Positions 10,295-19,197 are shown, numbered from the stretch's first letter. The stretch: DNA of 42,060 nt from Deltaproteobacteria bacterium (GCA_016927815.1 JAFGLY010000047.1:1-42060), one strand, 5' to 3'. Numbers and translations are program-made. The notes: generated by a model from the letters alone, not told the origin.

Positions 10295-11323
10295 ATGGGC
10301 AGCGGTCCAGGCGGCCTCGGCGAGTTCGACATCATCGCGCGGTTCCGATCCGCCCGCGCCACGCGACCCTGGGTGCTGGAGGGCATCGGCGACGACTGCG
10401 CGGTGCTGGACATGGGCCACGGTCGCGCGCTTTTGGTCACCACCGACATGCTCGTGGAGCGGGTCCACTTCCGCCGCGACGTGGGCACGCCCTGGTCCCT
10501 GGGATGGAAGGCGCTGGCCGTGAACGTCAGCGACGTGGCCGCCATGGGCGGCACCCCCGAGGCTGCCTTCCTGGCCGTCGGGTTCACCCACGACCTGCCG
10601 CTGGACCAGCTCCTCGGCTTCCGAGACGGGCTCGCGGCCTGCGCCGCGGCCTTCGAGGTCGACCTGCTCGGAGGCGACACCGTGTCCTCGCGCCAGGACG
10701 TGGTGATGTGCCTCACGGTGCTCGGCACGGCGCCAGCCGACGAGGTGGTCCACCGGGCCGGCGCCCGGCCGGGCGACGTGGTGGTGACGGGCGGCGTCGT
10801 GGGCGACTCGGCCGCCGGCCTCCACGTGCTGCTCGCCGAGGCCGAGGGCCGCCGGGTAGCCCTGGCCGAGGTGGATCGAGCGGCCCTTCTCCACGCGCAC
10901 CTGGAGCCCCAGCCCCAGGTGGCCCTGGGCCGTGCGCTCGCCGCCCGGCGCCTGGTCCGTGCCATGATCGATGTGAGCGACGGGGTGCTCCTCGACCTCT
11001 CCCACGTCTGCGACGCCGCGGGCCTGGGGGCCGTATTGGAGGCCTCCACCCTGCCGGTGTCCGGGGCCTGCCGGTCCGCCGCGGCCGCGCTGGGCCGCGA
11101 TCCGCTCGCGTGGGCCCTCGGTGGAGGCGAGGACTACGTCCTTCTCGCCACGGTGCCTCCGGAACGGTTGGAGGAGGCCTCAGCCGTGGCCCGCGAGGAG
11201 GCGGGTGCGGTCCTCCATGCCATCGGAACCGTCTCGGACGAGCGGGGGCTCCGTCTCGCCCGGGACGGCGGGGTCGCGCCCGTCGAGCCCTGGGGCTGGG
11301 ACCACTTTCCCTCCCCCCCGTGA
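10295..11323 (+). CDS. thiL: Thiamine-monophosphate kinase
   Basis: ThiL phosphorylates thiamine monophosphate to the active cofactor thiamine pyrophosphate. The 342-residue protein belongs to the AIR-synthase-like ATP-binding superfamily. It has EFDIIARF and GIGDDCAVLD at the N-terminus, then VTTDMLVERVHFR, GWKALAVNVSDVAAMGG, LLGGDTVSS and the C-terminal DVSDGVLLDLSHVCDAA and ALGGGEDYVLL motifs. ATG 10295 has a G-rich ribosome site just upstream. It ends the transporter-thiM-thiE-thiL operon; no thiC, thiG or thiD is in the window, so this is a salvage set. Its last 144 bp overlap, tail to tail, the O-antigen ligase-like gene on the minus strand. Confidence 0.96.
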   Translation: MGSGPGGLGEFDIIARFRSARATRPWVLEGIGDDCAVLDMGHGRALLVTTDMLVERVHFRRDVGTPWSLGWKALAVNVSDVAAMGGTPEAAFLAVGFTHDLPLDQLLGFRDGLAACAAAFEVDLLGGDTVSSRQDVVMCLTVLGTAPADEVVHRAGARPGDVVVTGGVVGDSAAGLHVLLAEAEGRRVALAEVDRAALLHAHLEPQPQVALGRALAARRLVRAMIDVSDGVLLDLSHVCDAAGLGAVLEASTLPVSGACRSAAAALGRDPLAWALGGGEDYVLLATVPPERLEEASAVAREEAGAVLHAIGTVSDERGLRLARDGGVAPVEPWGWDHFPSPP

Positions 11324-12757
11324 CGCCAGCGCCCCGGGCCGACCGGGCGGAGCCGGGAGCGGCACGCCGTCCCGCACGGCCCGCTCCACGGCGAGGTAGA
11401 GCGCCGTGTACAGAGAGAGGAACTCCCAGAAGGGCTTCTCGTTGTACTCGAACTCCACGAAGGACCACGCGGCGTAGCCCGCCATCGTGGCTGCAACCGT
11501 CCAGGTCACGACGTGGAGCGAGCTGTCCCGCGTCCAGGCCGCGAGGCGGCGGGTCATGCCGAGCACGGCGGCGACCAGCCACCCGGCCAGGACGAGGCCC
11601 ACCACCCCGTAGTGCGCGAGCAGTCCCCAGAAGATGCCGTGCGGGTAGCGGTGCACCGATGCGTAGAGGAACCCGGAGTACTCCGGGAGGCGCGCGACGT
11701 AGGCGCCCGCCCCGATCCCGAGGCCCCAGGTGTCCTGGAACATCTGGACACAGGTCCGCCAGTTCAGGCCGCGGACGGCGCCCCAGGTGGGGGCCAGGTT
11801 CTCGGAGATGCGCTGGACCGCCCGGGAGGAGACGCCCACGTCCTCCCAGGACGCCACGCCGAGCAGCACCGCGATCAGGAGGACGAACGCGAAAAACCAC
11901 CGCCGGAAACCCGGCAGCGCGAACGCCGCCAGCAAACCACCGACGAGGACGGCGACCACGCCGCCCCGGGAGCCGGAGCCCAACTGGGCCAGGAACACGC
12001 ACAGGCCCGCCCCCAGGAGTACCCACCGCCCGAGGCGCCTCGGCTGGACCCGGGCCAGTCCGAACGCGGGGAGCACGATGAACATGAGGTGCATCGCGAA
12101 CCAGTTGGGCTGCTGGCCGAGACCCGTCTCGCGCCCGCCGCCCGCGGCGGCCTGCCACGGACCCGGATCCTGGACGCCGAGGGCACCGGAGACGAAGCTG
12201 AAGAGGCCGATCCCGACCGAGGCGGCGAGCCAGGCGTAGAGCACGACGAGGACGTCCCTGGGCGTACGGACGAAGGTGAGGATCACCACGGCGTTGGCGA
12301 GGATCACCGCGATGCTGAGGATCTCCGAGACCCCCGCCGATCGGTCGGCGGACCAGGTGAGCGAGAGGCAGGCGAAGGCGAAGAAGCCCAGGAACGGACG
12401 CCGCCACGGCCAGGCGCCCAGGATCCGGCGCTCGTGGCGGACCCCGTGGAGGACCACGGCCACGAGGGCAAACAGGAGGATGGGCTCGAACAGGCCGATG
12501 TGGGTGTGTCCGATCTGCACCAGGGCGTGGGCCGACGTGTCCAGGAGTCTCACCGCCACGAGCAGGGCCACGCCCGCGACGGGCCGCTCCAGCACGACGA
12601 GCGCCACCGCCAGGCCCACCGGCAGCACGACCGCGATTCTCCAGTCCCACGCGAAGACCCCTGCCAGGACGAGCTGCACGGCCAGGATCCCGAGGATCAC
12701 CCACCCGCTCCCGCACCAGCGGAAGGCGCGCGCGATCCGGGCAGAGAGGCGGGCCAC
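11180..12757 (-). CDS. O-antigen ligase / Wzy-like polytopic membrane protein
   Basis: A 525-residue inner-membrane protein with about ten hydrophobic segments, followed by a polar tail of roughly 60 residues. The O-antigen ligase-family core is visible as GQQPNWFAMHLMFIVLPAFGL, then the SGSRGG motif at the start of a helix. A large periplasmic loop follows, with WGLGIGAGAYVARLPEY and the histidine-containing HRYPHGIFWGLLAHYG typical of WaaL/Wzy proteins. Start is GTG 12757 with GAGG seven bases upstream; the open frame continues far upstream but only as antisense shadow. No glycosyltransferase neighbours exist here, so whether it ligates O-antigen, exopolysaccharide or something else is open. 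The C-terminal 48 residues are encoded opposite thiL. Confidence 0.85.
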   Translation of the reverse strand: MARLSARIARAFRWCGSGWVILGILAVQLVLAGVFAWDWRIAVVLPVGLAVALVVLERPVAGVALLVAVRLLDTSAHALVQIGHTHIGLFEPILLFALVAVVLHGVRHERRILGAWPWRRPFLGFFAFACLSLTWSADRSAGVSEILSIAVILANAVVILTFVRTPRDVLVVLYAWLAASVGIGLFSFVSGALGVQDPGPWQAAAGGGRETGLGQQPNWFAMHLMFIVLPAFGLARVQPRRLGRWVLLGAGLCVFLAQLGSGSRGGVVAVLVGGLLAAFALPGFRRWFFAFVLLIAVLLGVASWEDVGVSSRAVQRISENLAPTWGAVRGLNWRTCVQMFQDTWGLGIGAGAYVARLPEYSGFLYASVHRYPHGIFWGLLAHYGVVGLVLAGWLVAAVLGMTRRLAAWTRDSSLHVVTWTVAATMAGYAAWSFVEFEYNEKPFWEFLSLYTALYLAVERAVRDGVPLPAPPGRPGALASRGGGKVVPAPGLDGRDPAVPGETEPPLVRDGSDGMEDRTRLLAGHG

Positions 12758-12856
12758 CAGGGAACCTCGAGGCGTCGCCGGCCGTATCCGGCACCCGCAG
12801 GTGGCGCGACTCGGGGACGCTCGGGGTCGGATACGGTGGACGTCCGGGTCCTCACC

Positions 12857-13663
12857 GTGCGCCTCTTCGACGCCCACTGCCACCTCCAGGACGCAGCCCT
12901 GGCCCCCCGCCTCGACCGGCTCCTGGCCGCTGCGCGGGCCGACGGCGTGACGGGGTGGTCCTGCTGCGGGGTGCGGGAGGACGACTGGGACGCGGTCCTG
13001 GACATCGCCCGCCGTCACGAGGGCGTGGTCCCCTCCTTCGGCCTGCACCCGGCGTACCTCCGAGATCGCCGGGCCGGGTGGCAGGATCGGCTGGCTGGCC
13101 GGCTCACCGGCCATCCGGCAGCGGGGGTGGGCGAGGTGGGTTTGGACCGCGCGAAGGAGGGACTCCTGCCGCTGGAGGACCAGGAGGCCGTCCTCCGGGA
13201 GCAGGTCGCGCTGGCCCGGGACCTCGGGCGGCCGGTGACGATCCACGGGGTGCGTGCCTGGAGCCGGGTCATCGAGATCCTGAGGCCCTTCGGGCCCCAC
13301 CGGGCGGGCATCGTGTGCCACGCCTTCGGCGGCCCGGCCGACCTGGTGGGGCCCCTGGCCGCGCTCAACGCCCGGTTCTCGTTCGGGGGCACCGTCACCC
13401 GCACCCATGCTCGCCGGATTCACGACGCCGCCCGGGCCGTCCCCCTCGATCGGCTCCTCGTCGAGACGGACGCACCCGATCTCGCGCCCATCGGCGAGCA
13501 CGGGCTCGAGCGCGGCCCGGACGGAAGGCCGGTGAACGAACCTCGGACCCTCCGGGTGGTGGTGGCCACCCTGGCCGCGGTCCGGCAGGAGGCGCCCGAG
13601 GTCACGGCCGAGGCCACCGCCGAGAACGCGCGGGCCCTCTTCGCGAAAGCGTTCTCCTCGTGA
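12857..13663 (+). CDS. tatD: TatD-family metal-dependent hydrolase
   Basis: A 268-residue TIM-barrel metallohydrolase of the TatD family, members of which are DNases or D-aminoacyl-tRNA deacylases. Metal ligands are visible: His7 and His9 in FDAHCHL, Glu in GVGEVGLDR, His in VTIHGVRAW, His in VCHAFGGP, and the terminal Asp in LVETDAPDLAP. I chose GTG 12857 because family proteins begin two or three residues before the HxH motif; GTG 12836 in frame would add seven residues. Its stop overlaps the start of tcdA as GTGA, indicating coupled translation. It diverges from the O-antigen ligase-like gene. Confidence 0.92.
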   Translation: MRLFDAHCHLQDAALAPRLDRLLAAARADGVTGWSCCGVREDDWDAVLDIARRHEGVVPSFGLHPAYLRDRRAGWQDRLAGRLTGHPAAGVGEVGLDRAKEGLLPLEDQEAVLREQVALARDLGRPVTIHGVRAWSRVIEILRPFGPHRAGIVCHAFGGPADLVGPLAALNARFSFGGTVTRTHARRIHDAARAVPLDRLLVETDAPDLAPIGEHGLERGPDGRPVNEPRTLRVVVATLAAVRQEAPEVTAEATAENARALFAKAFSS

Positions 13664-14415
13664 CCGGCGAGTCCTTCGCGCGCACGTCGCTCCTGCTCGG
13701 GCCAGAGGCCCTGGCACGGATCGAACGGGCGTTCGTGGTGGTGGTGGGCCTGGGCGCGGTGGGCTCCTTCGCGGTGGAGGCACTCGCCCGCGCCGGGGTG
13801 GGGCGCCTGCGCCTGGTGGACTTCGACACCGTACGAGCAAGCGACCTGAACCGCCAGATCCTCGCACTCCGGTCCACGTTGGGTCGCCCCAAGGTGGAGG
13901 TGGCGGCCCAACGCGTGGCCGACATCCACCCCGCCTGCCGCGTGGAGCCGCTGGGCCTGTTCGCGCATGCGGACACCGCAAGCCGGATCCTGGAGGGGCC
14001 TCCCGACGTCCTGGTCGATTGTATCGACGCGGTGGGGCCCAAGGTGGCCCTGCTGCTGGCGGCCGTGCGGGCACAGGTGGCCGCGGTGTCCTCCATGGGG
14101 GCGGCCTTGAGGCGAGACCCCGGGCTCGTCCGCACGGGCGACCTCTCCGAGACCCGCATCTGTCCGCTCGCCCACGCGGTGCGCAAGCGGCTGCACCGGG
14201 AGGGCGTACGGGAGGGCATCCGGTGCGTGTACTCCTTGGAGCGACCGGCGGATGCGGTGCGACCGGGGGACTGCGGGGAGCAGGGCCTCGAGCGCGGCCG
14301 CACCCGCACCCGGCTCGGCTCGCTGCCCACGATCCCGGGCATCTTCGGCCTGGCCGCCGCCGGGTCCGCGCTGGAGCTGCTCGCGTGCTTGCCTCCCGGG
14401 TTTTCGCGGGGATAG
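13660..14415 (+). CDS. tcdA: tRNA threonylcarbamoyladenosine dehydratase (E1-like)
   Basis: TcdA cyclises t6A at position 37 of ANN-decoding tRNAs to ct6A using ATP. The 251-residue protein has the E1/MoeB-type nucleotide fold: VVVGLGAVGSFAVEALARAG, then LVDFDTVRASDLNRQILAL, where the NRQ arginine contacts ATP, and KVEVAAQRVADIHP. The later ICPLAHAVRKRL and IRCVYSLERP segments, plus the C-terminal LGSLPTIPGIFGLAAA, match TcdA better than MoeB or ThiF. It starts at GTG 13660, overlapping the tatD stop. Both being nucleic-acid or tRNA related makes the pairing sensible, though they may simply be co-transcribed. Confidence 0.92.
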   Translation: MTGESFARTSLLLGPEALARIERAFVVVVGLGAVGSFAVEALARAGVGRLRLVDFDTVRASDLNRQILALRSTLGRPKVEVAAQRVADIHPACRVEPLGLFAHADTASRILEGPPDVLVDCIDAVGPKVALLLAAVRAQVAAVSSMGAALRRDPGLVRTGDLSETRICPLAHAVRKRLHREGVREGIRCVYSLERPADAVRPGDCGEQGLERGRTRTRLGSLPTIPGIFGLAAAGSALELLACLPPGFSRG

Positions 14416-14515
14416 ACCCCTTCGCGAGACTCCAGTTCGGGAGCCGAGGCGATCTGCCCCACAGTCGGGAGAGGATGGGGAGTGTCGCTCCGCCCCGTGG
14501 GCAGGATCGCAGGCC

Positions 14516-16870
14516 ATGGACACGCTCCCCACGCGGATGCTCCCCTTCGGACCTCGCCGCGCGGTCTATGTCGATGTCGCTCGGGACCTCGCGGCGCCCG
14601 TCCTCCCCGATGGCACCGTGGAGGCGTTCGAGGCGTTCGACCTCGCCTACCGAACGCTGTGCGGCATCCTCTACAACTATGTGCCCACCTCGGGCCACCC
14701 CGGAGGGAGCATCTCCTCGGGCCGCCACGTCGCGGGCATCCTCTTCTCCGGGCTCGACTACGACATCGGGGATCCGGAGCGCCCGGACGCGGACCTCCTC
14801 TCGTACGCCGCAGGCCACAAGGCCCTGGGGCTCTACGCGATGTGGGCGCTCCGCGACGAGATCGCCCGCATCGGCCGACCGGGCCTCCTGCCGGAGGATC
14901 CCCGATTCCGCTTGAGGCTCGAGGATCTTCTCGGTTTTCGGCGGAACCCGACCCAGAACACGCCGCTCTTCGAACGCCGGCGAGCCCGGCCCCTCGACGG
15001 CCACCCGACCCCGGCGACCCCGTTCGTGCGGCTCGCGACCGGCGCCTCGGGTGTGGGCATGGGGTCGAGCTTCGGGCTGGCCTTCGCAGCCCTGGACACC
15101 TGGGGAGGACACGCGCCCTATGTCCACGTCGCCGAGGGAGAGGGGGGCATGACTCCGGGGCGGGTCGCCGAGGCGTTCGCCCTGGCCTCCGCCGCGCGGT
15201 TGTGGAACCTGCGTGTCCACGTCGACTGGAACCAGGCCTCGATCGACTCGGACCGGGTCTGCCGCGAGGGCGACCGGCCGGGCGACTACGTCCAGTGGGA
15301 TCCGGTGGAATTCGCCTACCTCCACGACTGGAACGTGGTCTTCGTCGAGCAGGGCCACGACGTCCGACAGGTCCTGGCCGCCCTGGAGTGGACCCGGGCA
15401 CGTCGGAACGACCAGCCCACCGCGGTCGTGTACCGCACCACGAAGGGCTGGCGCTACGGCATCGAGGGCCGCAGGTCCCACGGCGCGGGGCACGGGTTCT
15501 GCTCGCCCGGCTTCCACACCTCGCTCGAGCCGTTCGAGCGTCGCTTCGGCGTGGCCTTCCCCCGGTACGACGGTCCGCCCGACCCGATCGCCGTCGAGCA
15601 GGCGTTCTGGGACACACTCGGGGTCCTCCGGGAGGCCTTGGAGGGCGAACGGGCGCTGTGCACGTGCTTCGCGGACCGTCTCGCCCAGGCCCGGACCCGT
15701 CTCGAGGCCGCCGGTCGCACCCGCCGTCCGGGCTGCCCGGACCTCGCCCGCGTGTACGCCGGCGGGGTCCGCCCCGACGAGATCCCCCCCTCGTGCACCT
15801 ACGCCGCCGGAGCGCAGGTGACGCTGCGCGGCGCTCTCGGGGACACGCTCCATCACCTCAACCGGATCTCGGGCGGCGGGTTCGTGGGTGCCAGCGCCGA
15901 TCTCCTCGAGTCCACGAGCCTCTCCCACCTCGCGAAGGGGTTCCCGGCCGGGTTCTTCGACGCGGTGTCCAATCCCGGGTCCCGCCTCGTCGCCTGCGGC
16001 GGCATCTGCGAGGACGCCATGGGCGCCTTCCTGTCGGGGGTCGCCTCGTACGGCACGCACGTCGGGGCAGGGTCCTCCTACGGCGCCTTCATCGCGGCGC
16101 TGGAACACGTGGCCGCACGCCTGCACGGCATCGGCCAGCAGGCTCGCCGCGACCTCACCGGTGAGCCCTTCCACCCCTTCCTGATCGTCTGCGGCCACGC
16201 GGGGCTCCAGACGGGCGAGGACGGCCCCACCCACGCGGATCCCCAGGCGCTCCAGCTCCTCCAGGAAAACTTTCCCCCCGGCGTCCTCGTCACGCTCACC
16301 CCGTGGGATCCGCAGGAGCTGTACCCGCTCACCGTCGCCGCGCTCCAGGCGCGCCCGGCCGTGGTGGCGCCCTTCGTGACGCGACCCCCCGAGACCGTCC
16401 TGGACCGCGAGAAGCTCGGGATCCCACCCGCCACGGCGGCCGTGCAGGGCCTGTACCCGCTGCGGCGCCTGCCGGGCGGAGCCCCCCGCCACGGCACCCT
16501 CGTGCTCCAGGGCAGCGGCGTCACGAACACGTTCCTCGCACAGGTCCTGCCGCGGATCGACGCGGAGGGTCTGAAGTTGGAGATCTTCTACGTGTCGAGC
16601 GCGGAGCTCTTCGACCGCCTGCCTGCGGACGTGCAGGAGCAGGTGTTCCCCGAGGCCCTGGCTTCGGAGGCCATGGGCATCACGGACTTCACGCTCTCCA
16701 CGATGTACCGATGGATCCCCTCCCGGGCAGGACGTGCGCGCACGCTCCATCCCTTCCGGACCGGGCGCTTCCCCGGTAGCGGACAGGCGCACAAGGTGGC
16801 CGAGGAGGCCGGGCTCCACGGCGAGGGGCAGTGGAGGGCCGTACGCGACTACGCACGCCGGAGGGGATGA
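14516..16870 (+). CDS. Transketolase-family enzyme with atypical cofactor motif
   Basis: From ATG 14516 the protein has 784 residues, over 100 more than a usual transketolase. Domain order is transketolase-like. The N-terminal TPP domain has TSGHPGGSISSGRH at about 62 and YAAGHKALGLYA (the SKGHA position). The cofactor/Mg motif starts at residues 208-210 as GEG rather than GDG and ends WNQ near 240 rather than NN. The central pyrimidine-binding domain has GHAGLQTGEDGPTHADPQ, and a C-terminal transketolase domain follows. The length recalls phosphoketolase, but phosphoketolase-specific motifs are absent. It lies 125 bp upstream of the phosphotransacylase-butyrate kinase fusion on the same strand. 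The real substrates may differ from xylulose 5-phosphate and ribose 5-phosphate. Confidence 0.82.
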   Translation: MDTLPTRMLPFGPRRAVYVDVARDLAAPVLPDGTVEAFEAFDLAYRTLCGILYNYVPTSGHPGGSISSGRHVAGILFSGLDYDIGDPERPDADLLSYAAGHKALGLYAMWALRDEIARIGRPGLLPEDPRFRLRLEDLLGFRRNPTQNTPLFERRRARPLDGHPTPATPFVRLATGASGVGMGSSFGLAFAALDTWGGHAPYVHVAEGEGGMTPGRVAEAFALASAARLWNLRVHVDWNQASIDSDRVCREGDRPGDYVQWDPVEFAYLHDWNVVFVEQGHDVRQVLAALEWTRARRNDQPTAVVYRTTKGWRYGIEGRRSHGAGHGFCSPGFHTSLEPFERRFGVAFPRYDGPPDPIAVEQAFWDTLGVLREALEGERALCTCFADRLAQARTRLEAAGRTRRPGCPDLARVYAGGVRPDEIPPSCTYAAGAQVTLRGALGDTLHHLNRISGGGFVGASADLLESTSLSHLAKGFPAGFFDAVSNPGSRLVACGGICEDAMGAFLSGVASYGTHVGAGSSYGAFIAALEHVAARLHGIGQQARRDLTGEPFHPFLIVCGHAGLQTGEDGPTHADPQALQLLQENFPPGVLVTLTPWDPQELYPLTVAALQARPAVVAPFVTRPPETVLDREKLGIPPATAAVQGLYPLRRLPGGAPRHGTLVLQGSGVTNTFLAQVLPRIDAEGLKLEIFYVSSAELFDRLPADVQEQVFPEALASEAMGITDFTLSTMYRWIPSRAGRARTLHPFRTGRFPGSGQAHKVAEEAGLHGEGQWRAVRDYARRRG

Positions 16871-16995
16871 GCGCCCGGCCAGACCCGCCCTCGGAGAGAC
16901 CCGGGGACCGCTGCGATTGCGCTCGCCGAAGGTCCCGCGCACCCGGGAGGACGGATAGGTCCATGTCGTTCCCTCCGTCTCCCCCGGAGACCTCC

Positions 16996-19197
16996 ATGAT
17001 CCGCCTGCTCCCGCTCCTCGAGGACCAGATCCGGGCCATCGCCCGGCCCAAGCCGACCCTCGTGTTCCCGGAGTCGTCCGATCCGCGCATCCTCTCGGCC
17101 ACCTCCCACCTGACGGGCCTGGCCAACGTGGTCCTGGTGGGGACGACCCGTGAAGAGGTCCGGCGCAGCATCGAGCAGTCCAACCTCCCGCTCAAGGGCT
17201 CGGTCAAGCAGTTCCTGGGCTCGGTCCGCTTCCTGCGTCCCAGCGACGAACCCGCGCTGTGCGAGGCGTTCCACGAGGCCTTCTTCGAGGCCTCCGAGGG
17301 CAAGCGCTGGGCCGTGCCCTACGACGTCGCGGGCACCCTCGTCCGGGAGCCGGTCATGTTCTCCTGCATGGCCGTGCGGCTGGGGTACGCGGACGCGGTC
17401 CTGGGGGGCGTGGCCCATGCGTCCCGCGACTTCTTCCGCCCGGCCCTCCGCCTCCTGCACACCGACCAGGTGGCCTTCGAGGTCGGCCTGTTCTCCCTTC
17501 CCGACGAGCACCCGAGCGACATCTACCAGAAGAACATCGTGGCCTTCGCCGACGTGGCCATCAACCCGGACCCCACACCGCAGGAGTTGGCCGAGATCGC
17601 CGTCGGTTCCTGCAAGATCGTCCGCGACCTGATCCCTCAGGACATCCTTCCACACGTCAACGGGGCGATCCTGTCCTACTCCACACGCGGATCCGCGTCG
17701 GGCGAGTCCGTGATGCGCATCCGGGAGGCGGGCCAGCTCGTTCCCGGGCTCCTCGAGCGCCTCGTGGCCCAGGACCCCGTGTACCAGACCATCCGGATCG
17801 AGGCCGAGCTGCAGATCTCCTGCGCCATCTCCATCGCCGCGGCCCAGTCCAAGCTGCGCGATGCCCTGAACAACCCCGACTCTCCGGTGGGCCGGGCCAA
17901 CGTCCTCATCCTGCCGTCGCTCGACTCCGGCAACCTGATGTACCACCTCTACGCCACGCGCTACCCGCAGGCGGACAAGGTCTTGATGGTGGGCGGCATG
18001 GGGGGCAGGGTGCTGGACTTCTCCCGGAGCGCCTCGGTGGAGGACGTGACCCTGGGCGGCGCGGGCACGGTCCTGCGCCTCAAGCGCAGGGCCGATTGGA
18101 GGGGCACACCTCAGCCGGCCTTCTTCCCGAACCACCGCATCCTGGTCATCAACCCCGGCTCCACGAGCACCCGCCTCGCGCTCTTCGAGGGCGAGGCTCG
18201 CATCTTCGAGCAGGAGGTCCACCACCCCGCGGACGCGATCGCGGCGTGCGCCACCATCCAGGGCCAGCTTCCCTTGCGGCGCGCCGTCCTGGAACGCTTC
18301 CTGGCCGACAACGGCGTGGACCTGGAGTCCATCGATGCCTTCGTGGGCCGCGGAGGCCTCGTGCGCCCGGTGGTGTCGGGCACCTACACCGTGAACGAGA
18401 CCATGCTCGCGGATCTCGCGGCCGCCCGGTACGGCGAGCACGCCTCCAACCTCGGTGCGTCGCTGGCCCACGCGCTGGCCGCGCCCCGAGGCAAGCAGGC
18501 ATTCATCGTGGATCCCGTCGTCACCGACGAGATGGACGAGGTGGCCCACCTGACGGGCCTGGACGGCTTCCCTCGTCGGGCCGTCTGGCACGCGCTGTCC
18601 CAGAAGGCGGTCGCCCGGCAGTACGCCGACGAGCAACTCACCGACTACGAGGACCTCAACCTCGTCGTGGCGCACCTCGGAGGGGGCATCTCGGTCGGGG
18701 TGCACCACCAGGGACGGGTGACCTGGGTCTCCAACGGCCTGGAGGAGGGGCCCATGAGCGCCGAGCGGACCGGCACCCTGCCCAACGACGTGGTCGTGGA
18801 TCTCTGCCTCCACCGCGATCTCTCCGAAAAGGAGGTCCGACGCCGGCTCGTGGGCCAGGGGGGGCTCGTGTCCCACCTGGGCACCTCGGATCTCCGGGAG
18901 GTGGAGCGACGCGTGGACGCGGGAGAACCCAAGGCGGCCCTGGTGTGGGAGAAGCTGTGCCAGGAGGTGGCCTCCACGATCGCGTCCTGCAGTACCCGCT
19001 TCGGGGGTGAGCGTGTGGATCGCGTCATCCTCACGGGCGGCATGACCCGCTCGAGACGCCTGGTGACCCGCGTCACGACGCTCCTCCGTGCGGTCCCCGT
19101 CGGGGTCACCGTGTACCCCGGCGAGCTGGAGGGCGAGGCCCTCAAGGAGGGCGCCGTGCGCGTGCTCCGGGGGCAGGAAACCCCACTCGAGTACTGA
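16996..19197 (+). CDS. Fused phosphotransacylase (Pta/Ptb) - butyrate kinase
   Basis: One 733-residue chain contains two enzymes that are normally separate. Residues 1 to about 370 are a phosphate acetyl/butyryltransferase, with TLVFPESSDPRILSA, LSYSTRGSASGES, EAELQISCAIS and RANVLILPSLDSGNLMYHL. From about 379 an acetokinase-family domain begins with ILVINPGSTSTRLALFEG, the butyrate-kinase form of the N-terminal phosphate loop. It continues with AHLGGGISVGVHHQGRV and SNGLEEGPMSAERTGTLP and is about 355 residues, full length for Buk. Together they would interconvert acyl-CoA and carboxylic acid with ATP made or used. ATG 16996 has GGAG six bases upstream; ATG 16963 in frame is the alternative. 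No stop or frameshift separates the halves. Confidence 0.93.
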   Translation: MIRLLPLLEDQIRAIARPKPTLVFPESSDPRILSATSHLTGLANVVLVGTTREEVRRSIEQSNLPLKGSVKQFLGSVRFLRPSDEPALCEAFHEAFFEASEGKRWAVPYDVAGTLVREPVMFSCMAVRLGYADAVLGGVAHASRDFFRPALRLLHTDQVAFEVGLFSLPDEHPSDIYQKNIVAFADVAINPDPTPQELAEIAVGSCKIVRDLIPQDILPHVNGAILSYSTRGSASGESVMRIREAGQLVPGLLERLVAQDPVYQTIRIEAELQISCAISIAAAQSKLRDALNNPDSPVGRANVLILPSLDSGNLMYHLYATRYPQADKVLMVGGMGGRVLDFSRSASVEDVTLGGAGTVLRLKRRADWRGTPQPAFFPNHRILVINPGSTSTRLALFEGEARIFEQEVHHPADAIAACATIQGQLPLRRAVLERFLADNGVDLESIDAFVGRGGLVRPVVSGTYTVNETMLADLAAARYGEHASNLGASLAHALAAPRGKQAFIVDPVVTDEMDEVAHLTGLDGFPRRAVWHALSQKAVARQYADEQLTDYEDLNLVVAHLGGGISVGVHHQGRVTWVSNGLEEGPMSAERTGTLPNDVVVDLCLHRDLSEKEVRRRLVGQGGLVSHLGTSDLREVERRVDAGEPKAALVWEKLCQEVASTIASCSTRFGGERVDRVILTGGMTRSRRLVTRVTTLLRAVPVGVTVYPGELEGEALKEGAVRVLRGQETPLEY

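Noticed and set aside
14516-16870. Phosphoketolase, suggested by the 784-residue length and the neighbouring acyl-phosphate enzymes
   Set aside because: The N-terminal SGHPGG and central GEDGPTH motifs are those of transketolase, and phosphoketolase signature motifs were not seen.
12758-16942. Upstream extension of the O-antigen ligase-like frame on the minus strand
   Set aside because: It is antisense to tatD, tcdA and the transketolase, all of which have clear motifs; the membrane protein has a good GTG start with a ribosome site at 12757.
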